Source: Flavobacterium sp. TAB 87
GTDB taxonomy: Bacteria; Bacteroidota; Bacteroidia; Flavobacteriales; Flavobacteriaceae
Reading direction: 5' to 3'
DNA length: 64,000 nucleotides
NCBI RefSeq assembly: GCF_001529295.1
Contig: NZ_LLWK01000034.1
Location: 62,001 to 126,000 of the forward strand
Both the position numbers and the translations under genes were made by a program. The first letter of the stretch is position 1, and each line of letters starts with the position of its first letter. Of this stretch, positions 27,097-36,375 are shown piece after piece. The notes below the pieces were generated by a model. It saw only the letters and a program-made list of their open reading frames with translations. It did no database searches and had not been told where the DNA came from.

Positions 27097-29204
27097 TATT
27101 TAATGTGTTTTTTAGATTGAAATAAATCAGTTTCCTCTAAATTTTTCCAATCCGCTTCTTGCGCTGATTTCCATTTTAGGTTTATCGTTGCTGTTACTTC
27201 TGAATTCTTAAGTACATAAACTGAAATTGGATGATACCCTGCTTTCAAAAAAACAGCTGAAGTCAATTCTGTACCTGCTTGATAACCGAAATCAGCATCA
27301 AAAAGAATCGCTTGGTGCAAACGAACAAAGGCTTTACTTGAGCTATTCATTGAAAAATTGTATTTGCCATCGGTGGGAATTTTCACGAAAGTGGTATACA
27401 AAAACATTCCTTTTCTATTGGTTTGCTCGTTATTCCCGATTGATTTTGTGATTTTTTGTTGTTTGGCTTTTAATTCTTTTTCAGAAACTACATAAGGAAA
27501 ATCGTCTTCAAAAAATTGCTCTACTACTCCAGGGAAAAGTTTGCTTGAAACTACCGTTGCAGGAATCAAAGCAGTATCATACGGGCGAGGAGCTTCAACG
27601 TCTGCGTATCTTAGTTGTAAAACTGAAGCCTTCATTTGTTGTTGCATTTTTTCGAAACCAGGCTTTGATGCTAAATTATTTATTTCGCGGGGATCTTTTA
27701 AAACATCATAAATTTCGAAATCATCATCTGCCGATTTAATATCAAAACGAACGCCTTTATAGTTTCCCATTCGTATCAATTGCATCTGTCCTCGTTTTTT
27801 ATTTCGGTGCGAAAGATCAAATTCTTTAAAATCAGGAGTTCTACCTTCGCCTTCATATTCTACATAAACCAGACTTTCTTTTTGTTTGCCGTTAGCTGTT
27901 AATGACGGTAATAAAGAAACTCCATCCGTTCTTGCAGGAGCCGGAACTCCCGCTATATCCGAAAAAGTAGCCATCCAATCCGACAACATCGACGGCATTG
28001 TAAGTACCTTTCCTGCGGCAATATGTTTGGGCCAATTGACCAAAACTGGCATGCGAACACCGCCTTCTAAAACATCTCTTTTGATGCCTTCAAAAGTTCC
28101 ATTACTAGCAAAAAATGTAGGTTCGAACTTAACATATGTAGCTGGAAGATACGATTCGATCGAAGCGCCATTATCAGATGAAAAAACTACTATTGTATTT
28201 TCATCAATTTTTAAATCCTTCAATAATTGTAATATATCGCCCACTCCATCGTCAATACGACGATTCGCGGTTGCATAACGCTTGTAGGTATCCGGCCAGG
28301 CCACTTCTGTAGTTGCAGGATTATTGTCATTATCATATGTCGCATTAGCATATTCAGGATAGACAAAACTATCTGGAATACCCGACGCAGTATTAATCAT
28401 TTGCCCTTTTTGTCCCGTCCATTGCACACCACCATTTAATCCCAGACCGCTTGGATAGGCTAGAGTTGGAAGCTCTAAAACGGCATGTGGCGCATCATAA
28501 GCGAGATACATAAAGAAAGGCTTGTCAGCATCTTTTCCTTTTTCGTGCGCTACAATTTGCTTTTTGGCAACAGCCGTCCACAAATCAGTGGTGTAACATT
28601 TAGCCAGTTCATCCGCTATATTTACGTAATTATCATAAACCTCTTTTTTACCACCGTATAATCCTTCGTACGGATAATGCTCGTGACCATCCATATGTCG
28701 CATGTATCCAAAATAAGAATCAAATCCTCTTTTTAAAGGATGTGCTGGCCAATTGGGAGCTACTTTCTCATCTGTTCCTTGCAATCCCCATTTTCCGACC
28801 GCCATAGTTTGGTAACCGGCTTGCTTTAATACGGTACCCAAGGTATGATTGTCTTCGAGTGCTTTATCAAATTGATTGTCTCTTACATGTGCATTTCCTT
28901 GATTTACACCAGTTAATAAAGAACCTCTAGAAGGCGCACAAACTGGTGCATTGCAATATTGCTGCGTAAAAATAGCTCCCGTCGCAGCCATTTGGTCTAA
29001 ATAGGGAGTGATCTGATACGGTTTGGATCGATCGTTACTTTTCATGCGTTGCTTTTGAAAAAACGCACCGACATCACCATATCCCATATCATCAACTAGA
29101 ATGTAAATAATATTAGGACGCTTGTTTTGCGCAGTTCCCTGTAAAGAATTGAAGATTAAAAATATTGTTATAAAAAAATAACATGTGATCAATTTAGTAT
29201 TCAT
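27096..29204 (-). CDS. Secreted S1-family sulfatase with extra C-terminal domain
   Basis: 702 residues with a signal peptide ending near GTAQ. NIIYILVDDMGYGDVG supplies the metal-binding Asp38-Asp39, and CAPSRGSLLTG is the CxPSR sulfatase signature, with Cys89 as the residue matured to formylglycine. FSSDNGA gives further metal ligands. After the usual catalytic length, about 600-700 adds a PA14-like beta domain (GMFLYTTFVKIPTDGKYNFSM) that may bind glycan. It would remove sulfate esters from the PUL substrate before or with the fucosidase; the exact sulfate position cannot be assigned. No anaerobic sulfatase-maturating enzyme is in the window. Confidence 0.9.
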   Translation of the reverse strand: MNTKLITCYFFITIFLIFNSLQGTAQNKRPNIIYILVDDMGYGDVGAFFQKQRMKSNDRSKPYQITPYLDQMAATGAIFTQQYCNAPVCAPSRGSLLTGVNQGNAHVRDNQFDKALEDNHTLGTVLKQAGYQTMAVGKWGLQGTDEKVAPNWPAHPLKRGFDSYFGYMRHMDGHEHYPYEGLYGGKKEVYDNYVNIADELAKCYTTDLWTAVAKKQIVAHEKGKDADKPFFMYLAYDAPHAVLELPTLAYPSGLGLNGGVQWTGQKGQMINTASGIPDSFVYPEYANATYDNDNNPATTEVAWPDTYKRYATANRRIDDGVGDILQLLKDLKIDENTIVVFSSDNGASIESYLPATYVKFEPTFFASNGTFEGIKRDVLEGGVRMPVLVNWPKHIAAGKVLTMPSMLSDWMATFSDIAGVPAPARTDGVSLLPSLTANGKQKESLVYVEYEGEGRTPDFKEFDLSHRNKKRGQMQLIRMGNYKGVRFDIKSADDDFEIYDVLKDPREINNLASKPGFEKMQQQMKASVLQLRYADVEAPRPYDTALIPATVVSSKLFPGVVEQFFEDDFPYVVSEKELKAKQQKITKSIGNNEQTNRKGMFLYTTFVKIPTDGKYNFSMNSSSKAFVRLHQAILFDADFGYQAGTELTSAVFLKAGYHPISVYVLKNSEVTATINLKWKSAQEADWKNLEETDLFQSKKHIK

Positions 29205-29321
29205 TTTTTGTTTTTTTTTAGAATGTTATTTGGTACACCACAACAACGATACAAACAACCTTTTTTTATTTTTTATTTCTTTTGAAATTCCAAAATTACA
29301 TAATTAGTAATTGTTAAATTG

Positions 29322-29351
29322 AAAACCTCAATCCTTTGGGACTGAGGTTTT
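29322..29351 (-). terminator. Hairpin after the T9SS-exported DUF4874/DUF4832 gene
   Basis: AAAACCTCA/TGAGGTTTT with a short inner pairing, 7 bp past the stop codon. It probably reduces transcription into the sulfatase and fucosidase genes. Confidence 0.7.
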
Positions 29352-29357
29352 TTATTC

Positions 29358-32300
29358 TTACTTTTTAATTACTTTTTTGCTTGTAATATGACCGTTACGA
29401 TCTTCTACTTTTATTAAGTACACCCCAGGAGCGAGCGCATTACTCGCTATTTCGATATATCGTTTATTATTTGTATCATCTTGGCTGTAAACCTCTTGTC
29501 CTACAACGTTATAAATTTTTACTGAGTTAATACCCTGAGCACTGTCGATCTGTAAAATATTCTGAAAAGGATTCGGATACAACTTGACTTCAGTTGAACT
29601 ATTCTCTTCATCTGACATTGATTTTTCCTTTTTTGAACTAATTCCTAAAGTTTGACCAGTTACATTTATGAAAAAATCATAAGCTGTGGCAATGGTATTA
29701 GAGCCACAAGCTGTAGGCAAATCGACCCAAGAATCTCGCATTCTAAATCTCATCCTTTTTATACCAGGAATGGTTCCAGCTGGTATTGTTATAGATCTCA
29801 CGATATTTTGCAAAACCGAGCGATTATTTTGTGCCGATCCTCCAAGAGTAAATAATTGCTCACCAGAATCATTAAAATCACCATCTCCATTTAAGTCAAT
29901 CCAACCTATTAGCCTTGCATGTAGTTCTCCAGAAGCTGGTATATTATTTTGCATCGTGAACGAGAAAGAACTACCTGAAGCAACACTTACAAGTGAAGCA
30001 CTGTGTTCACCATGACCGTCTCCTAATGATGTAGGGTATGTACCGTTGGAATATGAAATATTTTCTACACCACCAGAAGTAGAAAAACTTTTAATGTAAT
30101 ATTCTTTTCTAGTACTACTTTCGTTGCCAAATTTTGCATTGTTTGCCTCACAGTGTGAGCTATTTGTCACTGCTGTTAGACTAACGCTGGTCTTATAAAT
30201 ATTTATTTTTTGAGTGTTGTTTTCAAACACTGTCATACCTGTTCTATTGGCTAATTGTATATCAAACTTTTTATTGTTTTTTAACACTGGATCTGTCAAC
30301 CAAATTCCAATTTTATAATTAGAAGCAGTTACAATGTTTGCTGGAAGTGTCATTGTTCCAGAAATAGTATGTGTTAAAATAGTATGATTGGCATCTCCTG
30401 GAGTATAAGGCTGCCAAGTTGAAGAATTGGCTGAAGATAAAGAAGTTGCAATTACATTATTAGCAGCGTCCAACAACACAACATTCACTTCCCTTGGATT
30501 ATGTAATGATGAAAAACCATAATTCTGAATGTCTACTGAATAATTTAAAATATTTCCATTTTGGGTTAACGACTGATTGGCTGCACTGACATAAAGCCTG
30601 TATCCTAAATGATCTCTTATAAATTCATAAGCTGTTCTATTGACAGAGCTGCCAACGTTATTTTTAAAATAGCTTGGATGATAAGGTATCTTTAAAGCAT
30701 CAAGATTTTCTTGACTTAATAAAAATCTTTTCCAATAGGCATTGTTCGCATTGTAGCCATGAGCCAAACTAAAGCTGGTGTAATGATGATCTGTAAGTTG
30801 TTTTAAAACTTCATAAACGTCAAAAAGTTCACTTACTTGCCAAATACAATCACTATTAGATTTACAGTCACGAGACCAACCTGGCTCTCCATCAATCAGT
30901 AAATTATAAGATTTATCTTTTACTAAATTGTATGTGTCGCTACCATAGTATCCCGAAGAGGTCGACGAATATGTTTTGCTGTCACCAAAAAAATCGTTGT
31001 GAAAACCAATTCTTGCATCTTTGATTGCGGTTGAAACTATTGCTGTGCTAATTGCATTACGATCACCTGCAGTTCTCATTTGAGTTTGTCTATCGGCGGG
31101 TAAAACTTCCAATAATTTGGCTACTAGGTTATTTTTATCAGTTTGATTGTACGCATTTCCAAAAGAATGCCATTCTCCCCAGGCACCAATAAGTCCCATT
31201 TGTAATGTATGAATTACTCCAATATTTGCTTGAACCAAAGGCTTCAACTGATCTAAATGTCCTAAAATTCGGGATGTACTGGGAATTATATTGGTGTAAG
31301 GTGCTTCGGCCTCTGGTGCTTGATAAACAAAACGCAGTACCATTTTATACCCTTTATTTTTAAAAGCATCAAAACATTTTTGAACTGCATCTAAGGCAAC
31401 TTGAGGAAGAGGTCCATCTTTATATTGTGACAAATAAATGTACCATTGCGATAGTCTAACATGTCCGTCTGTAGCGTCCATTTGGTTCTCGATATCTGTA
31501 AGTACAGTATTAACATCATATTTTATTGCAAGTCCCCAAGGATCATTTAGATCAGGCGCTTGAACAATTTGCTCGAATCTAAAACCTCTTTCTGGATTGC
31601 TCAATAAAGTTTCTTTTGATACGAAACTTTCATCTAGCGGACTTAAACTAGACAATTGTGTGATTGTAAAATCATCAAAAAAAGCGGTACCTGAAGAAGT
31701 TGTTTGAAAAAAAACAGTTGCATCTTGCGGAAAGACTCCAGTAGTGAATGGTACAGATAATTCTTGATACGAAGTACTAGAAGTGCTAGCAACTAATGAT
31801 GATGATAAAATACCACCTGTAAAGTTTTTAATTCCAACAGTAACAGCATTGCTAGTACCAACCTTTGCCCAAGCTTTTAAAAGGTAGCTCGTACCTGCTT
31901 TTAATTTTAAATTATTCTGATTTACAGTAGCAGCTTCTCCTGCTATTTTTGCTGCAAATGCACCACTATGAACTTCAGAAGAAACCGCAGTAGTTGTGAT
32001 CGATTCTGTCGGAGTGCTTCCTCCATTTGAAACAATTACCTTGAAATCAAAGGTTGATGATTTTTCACTAAAATTACAAGGCACTGGCACACCTGCCCAT
32101 GCATCTTCAAAGCGAATACGCAAACGACTCGCTCCTAAAGTTGCTAAAGCTGGCACCGTAATATTTTTACTAATAGTAACCGTCGAGGCAATATTATCAG
32201 TTGATGCATTTCCTAGAAAAAATAATTCTTCTCCACTATCTAAAAAATCACCATCTCCGTTCCAATCTATCCAAGCTTTTATGCGACTGTAGCGAGTGGA

Positions 32301-33059
32301 GTTAGTATTAGTAATGTTTAACGTAAAAGTTGAATTAGGAGCAACCAAAAGTGTTTGATCACTATACTGATTGTAACCATTAATAGGATAAGATGACGCT
32401 GAATAACTGGTAATGTTGCTCACTGCTCCTGTTGTACTCAAACTAGAAATCCACCTATTTGCTCCAGGATCTGCTCCTTTTGAATCACAATAAGATTGTT
32501 TACCATTGGACAACCAATTTTGTAAGGTGCCATCCTCAAAACCTCCGTTTGCAATATTTGTTTTTATTGCAATTGGTAATTTTTCTAAAGCAAAATCATC
32601 TCCGTAAACACTGTAGGTTTGGTTTGTATAAAAATAGACTTTAGCAGAGGTAGCAGATGCTCCAGTTGTAAATTCAAGTTCCAAAAATTGATAACCAGCA
32701 ATACTATTATCAATGGTACTATCTCCAGTTGTTGGTGTAAGATAATTTTTGACACCTAGTCGTGCTTTATTAGAGCCTGTTGTATATACCCAAGCAGAAA
32801 ATCGGTAGATCGTGTTAGGTGTTAATCCAGAAACCAACTGTTCTATAGATGCTGCTGTTCCCGTTAACTTAACGGCTTTAGGCTTTGAACTAGAGTGTTC
32901 GGTTTCCCACACTCCCGCATTACCGGTTGCGATCCACGGTGCTAAAATAAATGAGGAGTCTCCTCCTGTATCAAAGCTAGAGTTACTTATAAGATTCTGT
33001 GCTTTACCAATATGACTGTACAGAAATATTGTTAAAATGAGTAAAATTTTTGGTTTCAT
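29358..33059 (-). CDS. T9SS-exported multidomain protein: GEVED and DUF4874/DUF4832 TIM-barrel
   Basis: 1233 residues with a signal peptide (about 1-20). In order: a carbohydrate-binding-like beta domain (about 22-165), a GEVED-type domain with the calcium-like loop DWNGDGDFLDSGE (about 170-350), another beta domain (about 355-475), a DUF4874/DUF4832-type region (about 478-980) starting LLSNPERGFRFEQ with the conserved GLIGAWGEWHS carrying Glu, a second GEVED domain (DLNGDGDFNDSGE), and a type A T9SS sorting tail (KLYPNPF to GVYLIKVEDRNG). It is therefore predicted to be exported to the cell surface or medium. The central barrel looks like a glycoside hydrolase; its activity is unknown. It lies in the PUL operon and shares its core with the protein encoded at 34802. 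Confidence 0.85.
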   Translation of the reverse strand: MKPKILLILTIFLYSHIGKAQNLISNSSFDTGGDSSFILAPWIATGNAGVWETEHSSSKPKAVKLTGTAASIEQLVSGLTPNTIYRFSAWVYTTGSNKARLGVKNYLTPTTGDSTIDNSIAGYQFLELEFTTGASATSAKVYFYTNQTYSVYGDDFALEKLPIAIKTNIANGGFEDGTLQNWLSNGKQSYCDSKGADPGANRWISSLSTTGAVSNITSYSASSYPINGYNQYSDQTLLVAPNSTFTLNITNTNSTRYSRIKAWIDWNGDGDFLDSGEELFFLGNASTDNIASTVTISKNITVPALATLGASRLRIRFEDAWAGVPVPCNFSEKSSTFDFKVIVSNGGSTPTESITTTAVSSEVHSGAFAAKIAGEAATVNQNNLKLKAGTSYLLKAWAKVGTSNAVTVGIKNFTGGILSSSLVASTSSTSYQELSVPFTTGVFPQDATVFFQTTSSGTAFFDDFTITQLSSLSPLDESFVSKETLLSNPERGFRFEQIVQAPDLNDPWGLAIKYDVNTVLTDIENQMDATDGHVRLSQWYIYLSQYKDGPLPQVALDAVQKCFDAFKNKGYKMVLRFVYQAPEAEAPYTNIIPSTSRILGHLDQLKPLVQANIGVIHTLQMGLIGAWGEWHSFGNAYNQTDKNNLVAKLLEVLPADRQTQMRTAGDRNAISTAIVSTAIKDARIGFHNDFFGDSKTYSSTSSGYYGSDTYNLVKDKSYNLLIDGEPGWSRDCKSNSDCIWQVSELFDVYEVLKQLTDHHYTSFSLAHGYNANNAYWKRFLLSQENLDALKIPYHPSYFKNNVGSSVNRTAYEFIRDHLGYRLYVSAANQSLTQNGNILNYSVDIQNYGFSSLHNPREVNVVLLDAANNVIATSLSSANSSTWQPYTPGDANHTILTHTISGTMTLPANIVTASNYKIGIWLTDPVLKNNKKFDIQLANRTGMTVFENNTQKINIYKTSVSLTAVTNSSHCEANNAKFGNESSTRKEYYIKSFSTSGGVENISYSNGTYPTSLGDGHGEHSASLVSVASGSSFSFTMQNNIPASGELHARLIGWIDLNGDGDFNDSGEQLFTLGGSAQNNRSVLQNIVRSITIPAGTIPGIKRMRFRMRDSWVDLPTACGSNTIATAYDFFINVTGQTLGISSKKEKSMSDEENSSTEVKLYPNPFQNILQIDSAQGINSVKIYNVVGQEVYSQDDTNNKRYIEIASNALAPGVYLIKVEDRNGHITSKKVIKK

Positions 33060-33069
33060 AATTCTTGGT

Positions 33070-34737
33070 TTAGTTAATTAGTCTTTCAAAATATGGTAAT
33101 TTGTTTAATTCTGTTTGTATAATTATTATTTTTCCTCCTTTGTAAATTTTACCTGCAGAATCCTTCCAGTTTCCTTTTGGCAATTCAATGGCTCTCTTTA
33201 TTGTGTTTTTTTGCAAAATTGGCGCAACCAGTACGTTATCTCCCAGCATAAATTGATTGTTTAGTTTTTCAAAACCTTGATTTGGAAATTCATACTCCAT
33301 AGTTCGAACAATTGGTTTGCCCGTCTCTGCTGCTTCCTTAGCCAATAGCATAATGTAGTTTGTAAATTTTTTACGAAGCGCTACAGCTTCCTTCACTGCG
33401 TCAAGATGTTTTTTATCTAAAATTCGCCATGGTGCTACAGAAAACTGCATCATTGGCATTAATGCATGAATTTGTGCTGATCGAACAATAAGTTCTTGAT
33501 CGATAGTTTGTGTATTTAAGAAAGAAGAAAACTCTCCGCCACCAATCATATCAGGGCAAGAGAACGCATAGCCTAATAATCCTTGACCAGTAATATTAGG
33601 AATGAGCGTTTGAAGATCTGCCCAATTATGTGCTTTATCACTTAATCGCTGGGCTAATGCTTTTCCTGCCATTTTCCACATGGCACGATATTCATTCAGC
33701 GGATAATCCAAACCAATCTTTCCAAATAATTCTGATTGTTCATTAGGAGTAGTTCCTGGAATATGACTTAGTAAATTATCTGGATAAAAATAAAAATCAC
33801 CGGCATCTAACTTAAATCCATCGACACCATACTTTTTGATTAACGTATTTAATTCTCCTTTAAACCATTTTTCTGCCGCTGGATTTGATAAATCAAGTAC
33901 CGCACTTGCACCATTCCACCAGTAAATCATAGCAGGTTGACCAGAATCAATCCAAGGAGCAGCTGCTACATTGGCATCTTTAGCATTTTTTAAGAACAGC
34001 TCTTTCTTAGCCAAATCACGATATACATCAGAATCTGGACTTACAAAAGGACAGACCCAAAGCATTACTTTAAAACCAAGATCGTGCAACTCTTTCATCA
34101 TGGCAGTCGGATTTGGGAAACGTCCTGTATGAAAATCCCATTTTCCATAATTTTCTTGCCAGTTGTCGTCTATCATTAAAACGCCAGGAGGAAATCCATT
34201 ATCAATAATGGAGTGTGCGTACTTTAATATATCTTCTTGGTTTTGATTGTACATCAACTCAATCCAGGTATTGTATTGTGGTGCCGAAAAAAGCATTTCA
34301 TGTGGCATTTTTCCATCAGCCACAAAGTAATTCGACGAAGCAAAATCAAAGGCTTCTTTTAATGAATTACCCGCTTTATTTTGTAAAATTTCACCTTTGG
34401 CATCTTCTATCGCAATCGCATTCTTTAAAAAAGTAAATTGAAATGGCTGCTCAGACCAAATCACACGTCCTTTATTGGATAGCAATAAAGGTTGCACTTG
34501 ATTTCCTTTGTTGTTACCGTACATATTGTACGAAAAACCTTCTTGGTACGGCATCGAATAACCATCATTAACAGCTCCACCCCACCAAAGCTCATTAGGT
34601 AGAAAGGCAATAGTTACTGTTTCTTTTTTATTTTCGTTACGGTCTTTATTGGTAAGAGAACTCAATGCTACGGAATTAGTTTGTGCGATTAACAGTAAAG
34701 GCATTAGCACTATAATAAAAATGTTTAGTCGTTTCAT
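33070..34737 (-). CDS. GH31 family glycoside hydrolase
   Basis: 555 residues with a signal peptide ending near LLLIAQ. The GH31 barrel shows GVLMIDDNWQENYGKWDFH, the nucleophile Asp311 in GFKLDAGDF, and a CPDMIGG motif (Asp396 as candidate acid/base). The N-terminal beta-sandwich precedes the barrel and a short beta domain ends the protein (APILQKNT region). GH31 includes alpha-glucosidases, alpha-xylosidases, alpha-galactosidases and sulfoquinovosidases; the sequence does not decide between them. The context of fucosidase, sulfatase and hexosaminidase favours an alpha-galactose or similar cap on an animal or algal glycan, which is inference. Confidence 0.88.
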   Translation of the reverse strand: MKRLNIFIIVLMPLLLIAQTNSVALSSLTNKDRNENKKETVTIAFLPNELWWGGAVNDGYSMPYQEGFSYNMYGNNKGNQVQPLLLSNKGRVIWSEQPFQFTFLKNAIAIEDAKGEILQNKAGNSLKEAFDFASSNYFVADGKMPHEMLFSAPQYNTWIELMYNQNQEDILKYAHSIIDNGFPPGVLMIDDNWQENYGKWDFHTGRFPNPTAMMKELHDLGFKVMLWVCPFVSPDSDVYRDLAKKELFLKNAKDANVAAAPWIDSGQPAMIYWWNGASAVLDLSNPAAEKWFKGELNTLIKKYGVDGFKLDAGDFYFYPDNLLSHIPGTTPNEQSELFGKIGLDYPLNEYRAMWKMAGKALAQRLSDKAHNWADLQTLIPNITGQGLLGYAFSCPDMIGGGEFSSFLNTQTIDQELIVRSAQIHALMPMMQFSVAPWRILDKKHLDAVKEAVALRKKFTNYIMLLAKEAAETGKPIVRTMEYEFPNQGFEKLNNQFMLGDNVLVAPILQKNTIKRAIELPKGNWKDSAGKIYKGGKIIIIQTELNKLPYFERLIN

Positions 34738-34801
34738 CTATTGATTTATTTTGATTTTATATTTTTAATAAATTGATCAAAGAAGAATTAAAAAGTAGTA
34801 T

Positions 34802-36283
34802 CTATTTAATTTCTAATCTTTTTACAAGTGTCCATTGATTATTCAACGGACTATCTTGAATGGATAGTTTTATTCCAGGTTTTCCTGTTGTTGCATCAAT
34901 AATTGCAACTGCAAATTGATAGTCACCTTTCGGTACAGATTTGGGAATACTAAGATTTAAATCTGGATAACTGTATGTTTCACCTTTTAGCCATTTTCCT
35001 GGATTCGCAATCGGATCTACTACATTGTAAACAACTTGTCCTGTTTTTGGATTTATTAACCCGAATGCCACTTTGTATTTATTATTCCAGTTTGGATGAT
35101 TGTTAGGAAGAACCCCGACTCCAAAATTTTTCCAAAAATGATTAATGACTAAATTTCGATTATTTTGGGCAACGGTAACTGATTCTGGATAAAGTCTGTA
35201 CCCACCATATGTAATAAATTCTTGTACCTTATTAGGTAGTTTTTCTATCCAAGTTTTAGTTTCAAAAGGTGTTCTTAAATCGAATGTATTGGATCTACAA
35301 GCGATTGCATCATCTACTGCTACAGAAAGCGCATCGTTCCAAGTCTTCATTCTTGGAAATCTTTTATCGTCAAAAAATGCTTTTTTGGTTTGATAAGTAG
35401 TGTCTTTATCTCTGGCACCAAACCAGTAACAACCTTCCCCAATAAATGCTTTTGCAGGAAAAAGTTCTTTCATGTATCCTCTTTCCCTCTCATCGTACCA
35501 ATGACTACCTACACCATCACGACGTGGTAAAAAACCTAATTTATCAAAAACAGCTGATTTACTGATGTGCCAATCATTTCGAGAAAGATTATAGACTGTT
35601 ACTATCTTTTTAAAATTTCGAGCATAATCGCCTGTTACTTTTTCAATTACCCTTTTATAGTTTTTTTGATCTTTTAAAGTTACACCATGGCCTTCTCCCC
35701 AACGGCCCAATCCATAGGCATCAATGTAATCGACTCTCGCAGGATTGTCATATTCCTTTGCGAATGCTTTGATGAAATTTTCTAGTTTGGAAAGAAAAAT
35801 TGGATCATCATAATAAGGTTGTTTGTCATCTTTAAGACTCAATGGTGCGTCCAATGTTGATTTACTACCTGCTTGATAAACCCAGTCTGGCGTTCCATTA
35901 TCAAAAAAGATTCGAAATGCTAATTTAAGTCCTCTGTCCTCCGCCTTTTTAATGTATTCCTGATATGATTTATTAAATTTCCAAGCATACTTTCCTTCTT
36001 CAGGCTCCATAACCTTCCAAAGCACGAGGATGTACAAAATATTTGCATATTTTTCTGCGTTGACTTCATCCATTTCTTCCCAAAAAATAACAGGATCATA
36101 ATTTTTTGATTCTGGCTCAAATGAGGCACCTTCTTCATAAAGCATCCATCCCATAGCGGGATTTCGAAGATGTGATATTGAATCTAATTTAAAAGTTTTG
36201 TTGAATTTGAATGATGTTCCCTCTTGTCCAATTGCGTTTAGAAATCCGCACACAGCAAGCACTAAAGTAATGTGAATTCTCAT
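34802..36283 (-). CDS. Putative TIM-barrel glycoside hydrolase with DUF4832-like C-terminal domain
   Basis: 493 residues with a signal peptide ending near LNAIGQ. An N-terminal barrel-like region starts HLRNPAMGWMLYEEG and includes ILVLWKVMEPEEGKYAW, LAFRIFFDNG and the motif GLGRWGEGHG with a candidate catalytic Glu. The C-terminal about 110 residues begin GGYRLY and form an Ig-like domain. Both the NPxxG start and the G-W-G-E core followed by GYRLY recur in the 1233-residue protein of the same operon, so the two share one fold. GH42/GH5-like chemistry is plausible, but no family with known activity can be named. Confidence 0.75.
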   Translation of the reverse strand: MRIHITLVLAVCGFLNAIGQEGTSFKFNKTFKLDSISHLRNPAMGWMLYEEGASFEPESKNYDPVIFWEEMDEVNAEKYANILYILVLWKVMEPEEGKYAWKFNKSYQEYIKKAEDRGLKLAFRIFFDNGTPDWVYQAGSKSTLDAPLSLKDDKQPYYDDPIFLSKLENFIKAFAKEYDNPARVDYIDAYGLGRWGEGHGVTLKDQKNYKRVIEKVTGDYARNFKKIVTVYNLSRNDWHISKSAVFDKLGFLPRRDGVGSHWYDERERGYMKELFPAKAFIGEGCYWFGARDKDTTYQTKKAFFDDKRFPRMKTWNDALSVAVDDAIACRSNTFDLRTPFETKTWIEKLPNKVQEFITYGGYRLYPESVTVAQNNRNLVINHFWKNFGVGVLPNNHPNWNNKYKVAFGLINPKTGQVVYNVVDPIANPGKWLKGETYSYPDLNLSIPKSVPKGDYQFAVAIIDATTGKPGIKLSIQDSPLNNQWTLVKRLEIK

Positions 36284-36315
36284 TATTTGAAAGTTTTAAA
36301 AAAGTATATAAAAAT

Positions 36316-36347
36316 AAAGAGTGTGACATTTAAACTTCACACTCTTT
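36316..36347 (-). terminator. Hairpin between susD and the downstream PUL genes
   Basis: AAAGAGTGTGA/TCACACTCTTT with a 10-nt loop, 29 bp after the susD stop and 33 bp before the next start codon. It could act as an attenuator that keeps susCD transcripts more abundant than the enzyme genes. Confidence 0.65.
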
Positions 36348-36375
36348 ATCACAACTAACATTATTATTATTTCAT

